Source: SIG565 sp045590755 (GTDB taxonomy: Bacteria > Bacillota > Clostridia > Oscillospirales > Acutalibacteraceae). Taken from it: DNA of 64,000 bases. Shown here piece by piece: positions 18,005 to 25,763 of this stretch. The notes beneath the pieces are model-generated. The model saw only the letters and a program-made list of their open reading frames with translations. It had not been told where the DNA came from and did not search any database. The stretch is taken from contig JAZNRP010000024.1 of NCBI GenBank assembly GCA_045590755.1, forward strand, positions 124,001 to 188,000, read 5' to 3'. Within the stretch, counting starts at the first letter, position 1, and every line of letters begins with the position of its first letter. The position numbers and the translations under genes were made by a program.

Positions 18005-18460
18005 ATGAGAAAGATTTCCGCATTATTGCTCGCCCTTGTTATGCTCTTGACAGGGTGTTCCGCTCCCGGTCCTGCTGTAAGTAACGCAGAGACATCTGCT
18101 CCCGTTTCGTCCGAGGAACATACGGAAGAGACCATTTACAGCGAGTGTGCCGTCATCGACATTGCAGTTGGCGAAGACGGTTACTACTGCCTGATGGGAC
18201 AGATTTCGGTTGACCTGTTTGATGGTGAGCCTCTTGCGGTAGTTATTGATGACCCCGCTTTGCTCGCTTTTCAGGTGTCCTCGGAAATGGACGGCGGCGT
18301 ATATGTTTTTAAGTTGAGCGAGGGCGATGCCGTTATCGAGTGCCTTACAGCAGTTATGGAAGAGCTGACCGCTACCGGACAGACAGAACTTGCGGCAGAA
18401 ATCCAAGAAGTGCTCGATATATTCTCTTGCTCAGGTCCGTTTATTCAGGCAAGCACTTGA
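18005..18460 (+). CDS. Phage-encoded lipoprotein
   Basis: 151 residues. The first 18 residues are a lipoprotein signal, with basic MRK, a hydrophobic core and a lipobox LLTGC whose cysteine is residue 18. The mature part is acidic with no known domain, rich in short beta-strand-like segments. It sits between the endolysin and the holin in the lysis cassette. Superinfection-exclusion lipoproteins and Gram-positive spanin-like proteins are found in such places, but neither is shown. The start is ATG 18005 rather than the GTG at 17996. Confidence 0.8.
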   Translation: MRKISALLLALVMLLTGCSAPGPAVSNAETSAPVSSEEHTEETIYSECAVIDIAVGEDGYYCLMGQISVDLFDGEPLAVVIDDPALLAFQVSSEMDGGVYVFKLSEGDAVIECLTAVMEELTATGQTELAAEIQEVLDIFSCSGPFIQAST

Positions 18461-18474
18461 CAGGAGGGGTAGAA

Positions 18475-18687
18475 ATGTTAGAGGCGATTGCAAATGTCAT
18501 CCTACTCATCGCTATACTCGTTATTGTTCCTGTTTGGATTGTATCGCTCGTGAACTATAACCCCAACGAAGACCCTTGCCGACCCGAAGATTGCAAAACT
18601 TGCCCCTTTCCTCTGTGCGAGGGCAGGGGCATTATGTTGCAAAAACAAATTGAACAGAAAGAGGTAGAAGACAATGACCTTTATTGA
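18475..18687 (+). CDS. Small membrane protein with cysteine-rich tail
   Basis: 70 residues after a CAGGAGGGG site. One transmembrane segment lies at about 5-27 (IANVILLIAILVIVPVWIV). A short cytoplasmic or outer region then carries four cysteines (DPCRPEDCKTCPFPLCEG), which could bind a metal or form disulfides. Its end overlaps the holin start by 14 bp. The function is unknown; by position it is a lysis-cassette component. Confidence 0.7.
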   Translation: MLEAIANVILLIAILVIVPVWIVSLVNYNPNEDPCRPEDCKTCPFPLCEGRGIMLQKQIEQKEVEDNDLY

Positions 18688-19177
18688 AATTGTTGAAATC
18701 GTAATCATCGCTCTTTGCATTATCACCTACGGCTTTATGCTGTACTTCAAGGTGAGAGGCAATGTTGTCGGAGCAGTCAGCGAACTGATTGCTCTTGCCG
18801 AGAAGACAGGTCTTCCCGGCGAACAGAAGATGGCACAGGTAGTCGAAGCCTTGTATGCCAAGGTTCCCGCTTTCTTGAAGAAAATCCTTAGTAAAGAACG
18901 CTTGCAGGACATTGCTCAATGGATTTTCGATTGGATGAGGAAATATGCAGACACCTATGTCGAAATGGCGAAAGATGATACAACCGATGCTGAATTAAAA
19001 GAGACCGCCGTTGAAGTCGGGACCGAGGCGATTGCCGAGCTCGTTGCACAGTTGATGAACGCAGGGCTTCAGGAGCTTCACGACATTGCGGTTGAAAAGA
19101 ATGTAATCACCGAGGGCTTAAAGACCAAGAAAGATTACGTTCAGGCCATCATCAAAGCCGTTCTTAATAAGGCGTAA
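18674..19177 (+). CDS. Holin, LLH family
   Basis: 167 residues. One N-terminal membrane helix (about 4-25, IVEIVIIALCIITYGFMLYF) is followed by a helix-rich soluble region (VGAVSELIALAEKTGLPGEQKM) and repeated EK-rich helices. This is the organisation of the Lactobacillus phage LL-H type holin family. It would form membrane pores that let the endolysin reach the wall. It is the last gene of the late operon; a strong terminator follows 90 bp later. Confidence 0.85.
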   Translation: MTFIEIVEIVIIALCIITYGFMLYFKVRGNVVGAVSELIALAEKTGLPGEQKMAQVVEALYAKVPAFLKKILSKERLQDIAQWIFDWMRKYADTYVEMAKDDTTDAELKETAVEVGTEAIAELVAQLMNAGLQELHDIAVEKNVITEGLKTKKDYVQAIIKAVLNKA

Positions 19178-19591
19178 GCGGACTACGACCTCCGGTCCGT
19201 TTTCGTATGCTGTTCAGGAGGTCGCCGCCCCCTCGGCACTTCCATAACTGAATAGCATTATAACGAACACCCCGTCTTGGCTTCGGTCAGGGCGGGGTGT
19301 TTTTGTTTTTTGCGGAGAAATATTACCGATAAGTAATATTTTGTTCTAAAACCTCTGTAAACCCTCGGAAATGCGTCCTATTTGCTTTTCCACCCACTTT
19401 TACACCCTCGAACAAAGTCCTCGGGAAACGGCTAATTTTGGCTCAAAACGGCATCCCGATTTCAGTCTGCTTTTGCCCTGATTTTGCCCTACTCTAAACT
19501 ACTGTAAAGATACTCGAAAGTTTACTGTAAAGTCATCAATAAACGATTACGAATATTTTTAAAAAAATTAGAAAAAATATCCGCATTTCTA
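19178..19591 (+). other. Intergenic region between the late and accessory modules
   Basis: No gene is seen. It contains the late terminator (19267-19304), a palindrome-like ATTACCGATAAGTAATATT at about 19323, then a pyrimidine-rich stretch with two copies of TTTTGCCCT (near 19474-19490) and two copies of TACTGTAAAG (about 19500-19530). An AT-rich tract (about 19550-19591) leads into promoter P1. Confidence 0.6.
19267..19311 (+). terminator. Rho-independent terminator after the late operon
   Basis: Stem ACACCCCG (19267-19274) pairs with CGGGGTGT (19293-19300), with an 18-nt loop, and is followed by TTTTGTTTTTTG. It closes the lysis cassette and separates it from the accessory region. Confidence 0.9.
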
Positions 19592-19620
19592 TTGACTTTT
19601 ACCGTTTGGTAAAGTAAGAT
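19592..19620 (+). promoter_or_regulatory. Accessory promoter P1
   Basis: The -35 box TTGACT (19592-19597) is 17 bp from the -10 box TAAGAT (19615-19620). The spacer is itself a palindrome, TTTACC-GTTT-GGTAAA (19598-19613), the same motif seen at P5. An AT-rich tract precedes it, like an UP element. It would drive 14 genes up to 23742. Confidence 0.85.
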
Positions 19621-19663
19621 AAAGTTACGGTAAATAAATACTTGAAACGAAAGGAAATCCGAT

Positions 19664-19915
19664 ATGGCTGACTCGAAACTTTATGTACTGACACACAACG
19701 GTTACACGGTGAAATTCTTTGAAACTCCCGAGGAGTGCGAGAAATACATCGCAGATGTTCTCGCTGAATATCAGCACTTGAAACCGAAAGAAATCTTCCG
19801 TCACTACGGTAGCCACACCGAACCCGGCGAAGTTACCAAGGAGACCATCAAGACCGTCATCATTTATCAGTATTACACCCTCTATACCGAGGTGTTTATG
19901 ATTGAAGAAAAGTAA
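19664..19915 (+). CDS. Uncharacterised accessory protein (first gene of module P1)
   Basis: 83 residues after an AAAGGAAA site, 44 bp from promoter P1. It is a mixed acidic protein with several aromatic residues (FFETPEECEKYIADVLAEY). No family is recognised. As first gene of its module it is probably expressed early and strongly. Confidence 0.8.
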   Translation: MADSKLYVLTHNGYTVKFFETPEECEKYIADVLAEYQHLKPKEIFRHYGSHTEPGEVTKETIKTVIIYQYYTLYTEVFMIEEK

Positions 19916-19928
19916 AGGAGATGGCGAT

Positions 19929-20333
19929 ATGAGTCATACAGACCATTGGTGCAACCACTACGCTCATCCGATATTCCCTGAAAGAATTGGATGGGACGGA
20001 AAACCCATTGAGAGAACGCCGGAAGATTACCCGTATTCATACGACGAGTTCTTCGTTTTCCAATCGGACGACTTTGACAGGAACAAAGCCTCGGCGGTTT
20101 ATTCAGACCGTATGATGAGTTGGGATTTCGATAAGTTCGCAAAGGCTATGAGCGAGGTTTGGAAGACAGGCGGACAGCAGTTTTTCGATAAGAAACCCGA
20201 AGATGTGAACCGCTTCTTGAACCTGTATTTCGGAAAAGAAGTTAAGTTGACCGCCATCCTGCGAGGATGCAATGTCAGCAACGGTTATCCGTATTGGATT
20301 TTCGCTTACGAGGAGGTAAAAGAAAATGCCTGA
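19929..20333 (+). CDS. Uncharacterised accessory protein
   Basis: 134 residues from ATG 19929, chosen over the in-frame ATG 19902 because AAAGGAGAT lies just before it. Tryptophan- and tyrosine-rich near the N-terminus (DHWCNHYAHPIFPERIGWDG). No family recognised. It overlaps the next gene by 8 bp. Confidence 0.8.
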   Translation: MSHTDHWCNHYAHPIFPERIGWDGKPIERTPEDYPYSYDEFFVFQSDDFDRNKASAVYSDRMMSWDFDKFAKAMSEVWKTGGQQFFDKKPEDVNRFLNLYFGKEVKLTAILRGCNVSNGYPYWIFAYEEVKENA

Positions 20334-20508
20334 ACAGATTATAGGTGATGTTTTGTACGCTATCGGGTTTATCTCGATATTCTGCATCCTACTTGGTGTA
20401 GGCGGTGTAATAGCCGATTACATATTGCCCCGAGCACCGAAGCTCGAAAAATTCCTGTTCGGACTCTTTGGGTTGGACCCTGCGGAGTTCGCAGACGAAG
20501 AAGAATAA
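20326..20508 (+). CDS. Small single-pass membrane protein
   Basis: 60 residues with one hydrophobic helix (about 6-32, VLYAIGFISIFCILLGVGGVI) and a short acidic C-terminus. It starts within the previous gene after a GAGGTAAAAGAAA site. Phage-encoded small membrane proteins often act in exclusion or as regulators, but nothing here is specific. Confidence 0.75.
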   Translation: MPEQIIGDVLYAIGFISIFCILLGVGGVIADYILPRAPKLEKFLFGLFGLDPAEFADEEE

Positions 20509-20523
20509 TGGAGGTATGAGAAG

Positions 20524-20997
20524 ATGTTATCCTTTAAGCACGAAAGTATGATACGAGAGATTTTGGCTGATAAATACGCCGAAGAAATCGTATTGACCCT
20601 GATGAATAAGTTTGCGGCTAAGGACCCCGAGAACTGCCGCACCCTCATCCGAAACTCTGACCGTCTTGCAGATAAAATGATGGAGTTACAGCAGAAAGAA
20701 ATCAATGCCGCTTATCAGGCGGCGTTTATGGCAATTACGCAGAGAGATTTCAACACGAGAGACCACGTCACCTACTTCGCAAGTATGGTTCCGGTCTGCA
20801 AAGTTCTGTTCCCCAACGGAACCGCAGATGGTGAGTGTCTTGCTCTCCGTAAGTATTTCGGTGAGTTCGTGAAGCTCCTGCATAACCCGAAGGCGTTCGA
20901 CATCAAACGAGACAGAAGTTGGGCTGAACAGTTCGGCTATCTCGATTACTTGGTGCTCGTTATGAAAAAGACCGAGAAAGGAGGGGCTGTGAGATGA
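20524..20997 (+). CDS. Uncharacterised helical accessory protein
   Basis: 157 residues after a GGAGGT site. The sequence looks entirely alpha-helical with alternating charged and hydrophobic residues (IREILADKYAEEIVLTLMNKF). No catalytic motif or known family is seen. Its stop codon overlaps the next start codon (ATGATGA). Confidence 0.8.
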   Translation: MLSFKHESMIREILADKYAEEIVLTLMNKFAAKDPENCRTLIRNSDRLADKMMELQQKEINAAYQAAFMAITQRDFNTRDHVTYFASMVPVCKVLFPNGTADGECLALRKYFGEFVKLLHNPKAFDIKRDRSWAEQFGYLDYLVLVMKKTEKGGAVR

Positions 20998-21152
20998 TGA
21001 CAGCGTTTCAACTTGCTATCCTATTCACCGTTGTTATATCCGCAATGATGTGCTTGGCGGGTAAGCCCGACCAAAAGAAAGACGGACAGATTACGCTCGC
21101 AATCAGCGGCGTTCTCTTCCTGCTCTCGGAGGTGCTGAAATGGCTGATATGA
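20994..21152 (+). CDS. Small membrane protein, two hydrophobic segments
   Basis: 52 residues from ATG 20994 (or 20997), overlapping the previous stop codon. Two hydrophobic stretches (about 5-22, QLAILFTVVISAMMCLA, and 36-51) flank a charged loop with KPDQKKDG. A GGAGGGG site lies 7 bp upstream. It overlaps the next gene by 13 bp. Function is unknown. Confidence 0.75.
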   Translation: MMTAFQLAILFTVVISAMMCLAGKPDQKKDGQITLAISGVLFLLSEVLKWLI

Positions 21153-21367
21153 GCAAAGGCTGTGATAAGTGCCGTATGCCCGAAGGTGTTTCGATAAAGC
21201 CTGACGGCGTACACGAGCTCGACCCTTGTATCTACCGAACGAAGCAGATACACAGAAACGCAACCGTAATCGTTTCGCAATGCGAGAAGTGCGGTCACAT
21301 TGACATCTCTTGGAAACGTCAGGACGATACCGAGAGTGAATACGTTGAAGAATTCAAGGAGAATTGA
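21140..21367 (+). CDS. Small zinc-ribbon protein
   Basis: 75 residues after a CGGAGGTG site. Cysteines are grouped as CDKCRMPEG and CEKCGHIDIS, a treble-clef/zinc-ribbon layout with two CxxC knuckles. Otherwise charged and short. It is one of many such mini-proteins in this region. Confidence 0.8.
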   Translation: MADMSKGCDKCRMPEGVSIKPDGVHELDPCIYRTKQIHRNATVIVSQCEKCGHIDISWKRQDDTESEYVEEFKEN

Positions 21368-21368
21368 A

Positions 21369-21626
21369 ATGGAACAGAAGGCAAAAAGAGTGGCAGACCA
21401 TATCATTAAGACCGCCTGTGCTAACGCTACCTGCGGTCAGTATAGTGTGAAAGTCGAAGATGTATGCTCCGAGCTCGGTATGACCGAACAAGAGTATATC
21501 GAGATTTTCGGAGTGGTTGTTTACGATTTGTGCGAAAGACCCGAAATCGTTGACCTCGTTGATGTCGGAGACGGAACGATTGACTTGGGTATCGCAAAGG
21601 AATATCTTGACAAGTCGGAGGTGTAA
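21369..21626 (+). CDS. Uncharacterised helical protein, possible winged-helix-like
   Basis: 85 residues starting 1 bp after the previous stop. The layout (a helix AKRVADHIIKTACANATCG, then DVCSELGMTEQEYIEIFG) resembles a helix-turn-helix-like unit followed by an acidic tail. The resemblance is weak. An AAGGAGAA site lies upstream. Confidence 0.75.
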   Translation: MEQKAKRVADHIIKTACANATCGQYSVKVEDVCSELGMTEQEYIEIFGVVVYDLCERPEIVDLVDVGDGTIDLGIAKEYLDKSEV

Positions 21627-21628
21627 GA

Positions 21629-22000
21629 ATGGCTGACCGTTTAAGAAAATGCACCGTTGATGGTAAAGCAATGTATTTCCACCGTTGGTCGGATGAGTCG
21701 TGGATTGTTCCGCCCTCTCCGATGGTGGGAGGTCATAATGGCGGTGTCGTTCAGGGAACATACGCCATTGTTGAAGATGTAGAAACGGGAGAAATCAGTA
21801 AGGCTTTGCCCGGGAGCGTAAAGTTCAGTAAGGCTGAAATTGTTGAAGCAAGATATGGCGAATGGGTTTATACCGGAGGAAGACCGATACATTGCAATCA
21901 ATGTGGTTATGCACCTGAGCATCCGCTGACGACCGATAATAGTTCGTTCTGTCCTCATTGCGGAGCGGATATGAGAAAGGATGCTGACAACAATGGCTAA
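21629..22000 (+). CDS. Uncharacterised protein with C-terminal zinc ribbon
   Basis: 123 residues. The last 35 residues hold two CxxC knuckles (HCNQCGYAPEHP and SFCPHCGADM), typical of a rubredoxin-like knuckle pair. The N-terminal 80 residues are unlike any family I know. It starts 2 bp after the previous stop. Confidence 0.8.
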   Translation: MADRLRKCTVDGKAMYFHRWSDESWIVPPSPMVGGHNGGVVQGTYAIVEDVETGEISKALPGSVKFSKAEIVEARYGEWVYTGGRPIHCNQCGYAPEHPLTTDNSSFCPHCGADMRKDADNNG

Positions 22001-22295
22001 GGACTGCACAAAATGTATTCACTATCACGCCTGCCGTGGAACATACTACTCAGCAAAGGGAGATGGAACGCTCCTGTATGATTTCGAGGGCGAAATGTAT
22101 GGAGAAAGCGGTTGCGAACACTTCGCCACAAAAGGAGAAGACGGAGTTGTTCACGCAAAATGGTATGATGGCAGATGCACGAACTGTTGCCACGAGGCTT
22201 TGGACTATCTTGATGATTGTCAGATGAAAACCTATATAACCGACTACTGCCCGAAATGTGGTGCCAAAATGGACGGCGGTGAGCTCGGTGGCTGA
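21993..22295 (+). CDS. Small cysteine-rich protein with zinc ribbon
   Basis: 100 residues from ATG 21993 (ATG 21981 is an alternative). Cysteine groups: CTKCIHYHAC at the N-terminus, CTNCCHE in the middle and YCPKCGAKMDGG at the C-terminus. It overlaps its neighbour by 8 bp. Function is unknown. Confidence 0.8.
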   Translation: MAKDCTKCIHYHACRGTYYSAKGDGTLLYDFEGEMYGESGCEHFATKGEDGVVHAKWYDGRCTNCCHEALDYLDDCQMKTYITDYCPKCGAKMDGGELGG

Positions 22296-22482
22296 GAAGA
22301 AATACTGCCTCGCTCCTGAATGTCCGTATAAATCGTGCGAACGCCACCCTAATAAACTGAAACGCCGGAGCCCAAAGGCAAAGGTGATTGTTGGTAATTA
22401 CTATGCGACCTGCCGACCGTACATATCGCACGTGTTGGATGAGGTTGAAAAGGAGAGACGAGATGAAGAAGCACATACCTGA
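22288..22482 (+). CDS. Small cysteine-containing basic protein
   Basis: 64 residues from GTG 22288, within the previous gene's end. It has a CLAPECPYKSCERHP motif near the N-terminus, then a basic and a glutamate-rich helix. The start is uncertain because the frame is open for 10 codons upstream. Confidence 0.65.
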   Translation: MAEKKYCLAPECPYKSCERHPNKLKRRSPKAKVIVGNYYATCRPYISHVLDEVEKERRDEEAHT

Positions 22483-23005
22483 TGAGCTCAAATGGGGATA
22501 TGACGGAACCGAGTATAAAAAAGACCGTGATATAGGAAACGGCTCTTGGGTTCTCATCAAATGTAGCATACCTGTCGATGAGCGGGTTCGCCCGCAAACC
22601 TACGGTATTTATTGGGCGATACCTCACAAAGACCCCTATGATAGACAGATGGTGAAAGTATATACGCCTGAAGAGGTTTGCCTCCTGAATTACGAGTACA
22701 CCGTGATTTCGGAAGAGAAATTGAAAGAATACAAGGCTGCGGGCTATCACCTGAAAGAGTGCAACGCTAAATATAGCGAACCTTTGAACCTTGAACTACT
22801 TCAAGCAGGACGTTCTCTTTGCGAGGAGGAGCGGGAGATAATTTGGGCTATGCAATTAGATGGTCTTACCGAGTCGCAAGCCTGCGAGGAGTATTTCTTG
22901 TCGCACCATACTGAAGCAGATAACGTCAACCTCTGCTACCTGCCCGACCAAGAAACCTTAAAGGAAATTGAAGCGGTTTTTGGCAAGTATGGAATTGCGG
23001 GGTGA
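22463..23005 (+). CDS. Uncharacterised accessory protein
   Basis: 180 residues from ATG 22463 after AAGGAGAGA; 20 bp overlap with the previous gene. A mixed alpha/beta sequence (SWVLIKCSIPVDERVRP, then KEYKAAGYHLKECNAKY). No motif known. Confidence 0.8.
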   Translation: MKKHIPDELKWGYDGTEYKKDRDIGNGSWVLIKCSIPVDERVRPQTYGIYWAIPHKDPYDRQMVKVYTPEEVCLLNYEYTVISEEKLKEYKAAGYHLKECNAKYSEPLNLELLQAGRSLCEEEREIIWAMQLDGLTESQACEEYFLSHHTEADNVNLCYLPDQETLKEIEAVFGKYGIAG

Positions 23006-23009
23006 TTGA

Positions 23010-23162
23010 ATGGACAATTTAGGAGTAGCAGGCATTCTTCAGACCTATGCCGAAAAGGCGAGAAATGCAAAAACCACCGAAAAGTTGAGAGATGTTGTTC
23101 GTGAATTGAAGACCGAGCTCGACCTTCGGAAGATTAGAATTGAGGAGGAAGACAATGGGTAG
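23010..23162 (+). CDS. Short helical protein
   Basis: 50 residues, one long charged helix (GILQTYAEKARNAKTTEK, then VVRELKTELDLRKIRIEEED). It overlaps the next start codon. No family recognised; possibly a coiled-coil adaptor. Confidence 0.65.
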   Translation: MDNLGVAGILQTYAEKARNAKTTEKLRDVVRELKTELDLRKIRIEEEDNG

Positions 23163-23406
23163 TTATTACGCAACCTACAAGTGTCCGCTTTGCGGCACCA
23201 TCATCCGATGCGGCAATCCTGCCGATGTTCCGCAGGATAAGTTACCGGAAATACTTGGTATGGTGGTTCGGAACCAAATGATGCAAGGCAATCCCGCTCT
23301 TCATCAGGCACCGATGTATATACCGCATAAGTGTAAGGACGGAAACGCAGGTCTTGCGGTGTTTGCCGGGTTCACCCAAGAACGCAAGAAGCAATCAGGG
23401 CGGTAA
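23155..23406 (+). CDS. Small zinc-ribbon protein
   Basis: 83 residues after GAGGAGGAA. N-terminal knuckle CPLCGTIIRCG, then PHKCKDGN; it may bind one zinc. The start 23155 overlaps the previous stop by 8 bp, giving translational coupling. Confidence 0.75.
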   Translation: MGSYYATYKCPLCGTIIRCGNPADVPQDKLPEILGMVVRNQMMQGNPALHQAPMYIPHKCKDGNAGLAVFAGFTQERKKQSGR

Positions 23407-23410
23407 AATG

Positions 23411-23494
23411 TCCGTAGGAGCCAATACTACGGATGCCGCCATACATTTACCCATTTGAACTCGCTCTATTTAATTTAGGCGACCATTTAGGAGG
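23411..23494 (+). repeat. Conserved two-block intergenic element, copy A
   Basis: Block 1 TCCGTAGGAGCCA (23411) is followed 63 nt later by block 2 TTTAGGCGACCATTTAGG (23474). The first block forms a stem, TCCGTAG with CTACGGA (loop of 9). Three other copies occur at 23736, 29800 and 44291 with the same 62-63-nt spacing; see the finding. Confidence 0.7.
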
Positions 23495-23502
23495 TGGTTA
23501 CG

Positions 23503-23742
23503 ATGAAAAAGTTCAGACAGAACGTTGCTTTGGCTCTCGCCTACATAGCAGCGGCACCGTTCTTGTTGGTTGGTTTTATAATTTGGTTGTTCACGCCGAG
23601 TCAAGATGACTGTGTAGGATGTCCGAAATGGGCTGAAAAGGACGGGGTTCCGCCCGATGCGATAGACTACGACAGCATTTGTGAGAAATGCAAGTCCAAT
23701 CCCAAGAACAGAAAGAAAAAGAAGAATAGAAAATGTCCGTAG
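23503..23742 (+). CDS. Small membrane protein with cysteine-rich basic tail
   Basis: 79 residues, ATG after TAGGAGGTGG of element A. One hydrophobic helix (about 8-30, ALALAYIAAAPFLLVGFIIWLF), then cysteines CVGCPKW and CEKCKSNP and a lysine-rich C-terminus. Its stop codon lies inside the first block of element copy B. Confidence 0.75.
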   Translation: MKKFRQNVALALAYIAAAPFLLVGFIIWLFTPSQDDCVGCPKWAEKDGVPPDAIDYDSICEKCKSNPKNRKKKKNRKCP

Positions 23743-23822
23743 GAGCCATTCCCTTGCTTTCGGCAATACCCTACATCATTCGGGACATTTCCAACGGTTT
23801 TAGGCGGCTTTTGATAGGGAGT
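23736..23822 (+). repeat. Conserved two-block intergenic element, copy B
   Basis: TCCGTAGGAGCCATT at 23736 and TTTAGGCGGCTTTTGATAGG at 23798, spacing 62 nt. The second block is part of the terminator stem that follows. Confidence 0.7.
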
Positions 23823-23850
23823 GTTCCCTTGATGAAGTCGCCTTTTTGTT
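23801..23850 (+). terminator. Terminator closing module P1
   Basis: Outer stem TAGGCGGCTT pairs with AAGTCGCC (one G-T wobble), inner stem AGGGA/TCCCT with loop GTGT, followed by TTTTTGTTTT. It ends the P1 transcript before promoter P2. Confidence 0.8.
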
Positions 23851-23938
23851 TTAGGCAGCGAAAAGTCTTCGGAACCTGATTATTATAAACGAAAATGATT
23901 ATTTTAAGAAAATATTAGAAATAAAATCAACAAAACCA

Positions 23939-23967
23939 TTGACTTTCAGGGCGACTTATTGTAAGAT
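23939..23967 (+). promoter_or_regulatory. Accessory promoter P2
   Basis: TTGACT (23939-23944), 17-bp spacer, TAAGAT (23962-23967), preceded by an AT-rich tract from about 23884. Spacer differs from the palindromic type (TTCAGGGCGACTTATTG). It drives 24008-27058. Confidence 0.85.
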
Positions 23968-24007
23968 AAAGTAAAGGATAACAAATCCTGAAAGGAGATT
24001 GAAAGCA

Positions 24008-24388
24008 ATGGCAAAAATCGAAATCATCAGTCACGAAAGACTCAACGAAATCCTCGAAAGAGAGGAAGAAACGGGCAGGGATTTGCTCGACATCCTCGGA
24101 AACAGAGAGATTGACGGCAGGCTCTACTCGATGTGGAAAGATAAAGCCACAGGCACAGAGTATGCAGTCCCGGAAGTAAGAACGGTAAATATGGGTTTCA
24201 ATTCAAATGAACCCGGAAAACTCGAAGAGTTTGTGGCAATAGTAGAGCGTGAAGGTTCCTGTAACGCCTCTTGGGGAGTTACAGGCAGAACAATGCACAA
24301 CATCCTCGGTCATCAGTTAGCACAGCAGTTACCTCAGTATGATTGGATAATCGACGATAACTACTTCTGCCGAGCCAAGAAAAGATAA
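24008..24388 (+). CDS. Uncharacterised accessory protein (first gene of module P2)
   Basis: 126 residues from ATG 24008 (a TTG at 23999 is in frame). An AAAGGAGATTG site precedes it. Alternating charged helices and a C-terminal segment SWGVTGRTMHNILGHQLAQQ. No known family. Confidence 0.8.
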   Translation: MAKIEIISHERLNEILEREEETGRDLLDILGNREIDGRLYSMWKDKATGTEYAVPEVRTVNMGFNSNEPGKLEEFVAIVEREGSCNASWGVTGRTMHNILGHQLAQQLPQYDWIIDDNYFCRAKKR

Positions 24389-24398
24389 GGAGGACTGT

Positions 24399-24899
24399 AT
24401 GACAAGAACCAAGAAAGGTTTCCTTGACCTGAAACAAGGTGATGTGGCAATCGCCACCGACGAATACGCCCACGACTACACAGAGCACCGTGTTAGGTTG
24501 GTTAGTTACGAATACGACAAGGAGTGTGCCACCCCCGAAAACCCGAAAGGCTTGGTTTTCTTCGGAGATGACCTTGATAAAGACGAATGGGGCGATGACT
24601 ATATCACCCGAGTTGATATAGGAAACTACGCAGGCTTTGTCGAAGCAAAAGATGAACCAAAGATGGAGCGGATGAGATATTTTGATAAGAACGGCAAAGA
24701 GGTTTTGCCCGGAATGAAAATCCGCTTTGAGGACGGAGAAATCGAAACGGTGCATCGAACTGTATCGCAATTCGGCTACGAGGACCTTGGCGTGAACGCA
24801 TCGAACGAAGCGTATTTAGTATTGCATCCGACCGCCGACCGTGAGTATTACTCGCTCAGTAATTGGAGAGCGGACAGCATCGAGATTGTTGAGGGCTGA
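24399..24899 (+). CDS. Uncharacterised protein with phage-type C-terminal domain
   Basis: 166 residues after AAGGAGGA. The N-terminal half is strand-rich and acidic. The C-terminal 75 residues (MRYFDKNGKEVLPGMKIRFEDG, then DLGVNASNEAYL) match a small beta domain that I recall in other Clostridia phage proteins. It may be a two-domain fusion. Confidence 0.8.
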   Translation: MTRTKKGFLDLKQGDVAIATDEYAHDYTEHRVRLVSYEYDKECATPENPKGLVFFGDDLDKDEWGDDYITRVDIGNYAGFVEAKDEPKMERMRYFDKNGKEVLPGMKIRFEDGEIETVHRTVSQFGYEDLGVNASNEAYLVLHPTADREYYSLSNWRADSIEIVEG

Positions 24900-24903
24900 A
24901 CCG

Positions 24904-25116
24904 ATGAAAGCCGAGATAACTGCAAAGGTTAAGAACTCGCCAAAGTTCCCGGTCAAAGTCTTTACCGCTGTAGAAATAATGGATTTCCCGGACGACAGCA
25001 ACGTTTTCGGAAGAATGTTAGCGTTCAGGCGGCACTTCCGCAAGAAGTTCGGTCAAGAAATCGAGCTCGACATTGTCAGTTGCAAGTGGCTCGAAGAAAA
25101 GGAGAAAGTGAAATGA
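24904..25116 (+). CDS. Uncharacterised small protein
   Basis: 70 residues from ATG 24904, starting 4 bp after the previous stop. A basic helical C-terminus (LAFRRHFRKKFGQEIELD). No family known. Confidence 0.7.
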   Translation: MKAEITAKVKNSPKFPVKVFTAVEIMDFPDDSNVFGRMLAFRRHFRKKFGQEIELDIVSCKWLEEKEKVK

Positions 25117-25439
25117 ATTATTGCAAAGAAGACCTCGTGAAGAGGCTTGATAGTTTACACCAAGAATTGATATGTGATGATGCGGACAAAAGCATCGTCG
25201 GTCTGATATTAGAGGCGAAGGAGTACATCGCTGATACTCCGGCTACATACGACAAAGCGACCGTTGTTCAGGCTCTTGCTTGTTATGGATGCCGAAAATG
25301 CACCGAAGACTTCGATGCGAAGCGAAAGCGTTGTGCCGATAGATACATAGACGCAGAGTTGTTCTATGAACATCAGGTTCTTGACGAACACGACGAGGAT
25401 GTTATGCCAAGAGAGGATGATGAAGATGCCGAGAGTTAA
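25113..25439 (+). CDS. Uncharacterised acidic helical protein
   Basis: 108 residues after AAAGGAGAAAG; overlaps the previous stop by 4 bp. Very acidic C-terminus (EHDEDVMPREDDEDAES). Two cysteines in CYGCRKC. No known family. Confidence 0.75.
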   Translation: MNYCKEDLVKRLDSLHQELICDDADKSIVGLILEAKEYIADTPATYDKATVVQALACYGCRKCTEDFDAKRKRCADRYIDAELFYEHQVLDEHDEDVMPREDDEDAES

Positions 25440-25623
25440 GTATCTGCCTCGCAAGCGTGGGCTTCAGCTCGGTATTCAGGAGTTCCCGAACTTTTCTGTT
25501 ACAGGCAGCGTAGCCGGGATGAAAGCAAAGTATTACGGCAAGGATGCCTTGCTCGTAAGATGCGGCAGTTGGATTTATAACGTCAGTCGAAGACCGGACA
25601 TATATCATAACGAAGCTCATTAA
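25420..25623 (+). CDS. Small basic protein
   Basis: 67 residues from ATG 25420 (25417 and 25426 are alternatives). It is basic and glycine-rich (RKRGLQLGIQEFPNFSVTG). It overlaps its neighbour by 20 bp. No family known. Confidence 0.65.
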   Translation: MKMPRVKYLPRKRGLQLGIQEFPNFSVTGSVAGMKAKYYGKDALLVRCGSWIYNVSRRPDIYHNEAH

Positions 25624-25763
25624 CCCTCGCCAAACCCCGCTAAATCGTCTGTATTGAAAGATTTAGCCAAAGGCAACTAATTCTACCCCGAACCGATACC
25701 ACCCCTTAAAAACGATTTTACAGCCTCTCACGGCATAGAGTTACCGATTGGATATGAAAGGAT
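25624..25763 (+). other. Short intergenic gap with palindrome-like motif
   Basis: 140 bp without a gene. It includes GTTACCGATTGGATAT at about 25739-25754, which shares the TTACC-N4-GG half-palindrome with other operator-like sites, 10 bp before the start codon of the next gene. Confidence 0.5.

Noticed and set aside
16837..18135. 432-codon minus-strand frame over the endolysin
   Set aside because: It is a shadow of the endolysin and lipoprotein genes and lies against the direction of the operon.
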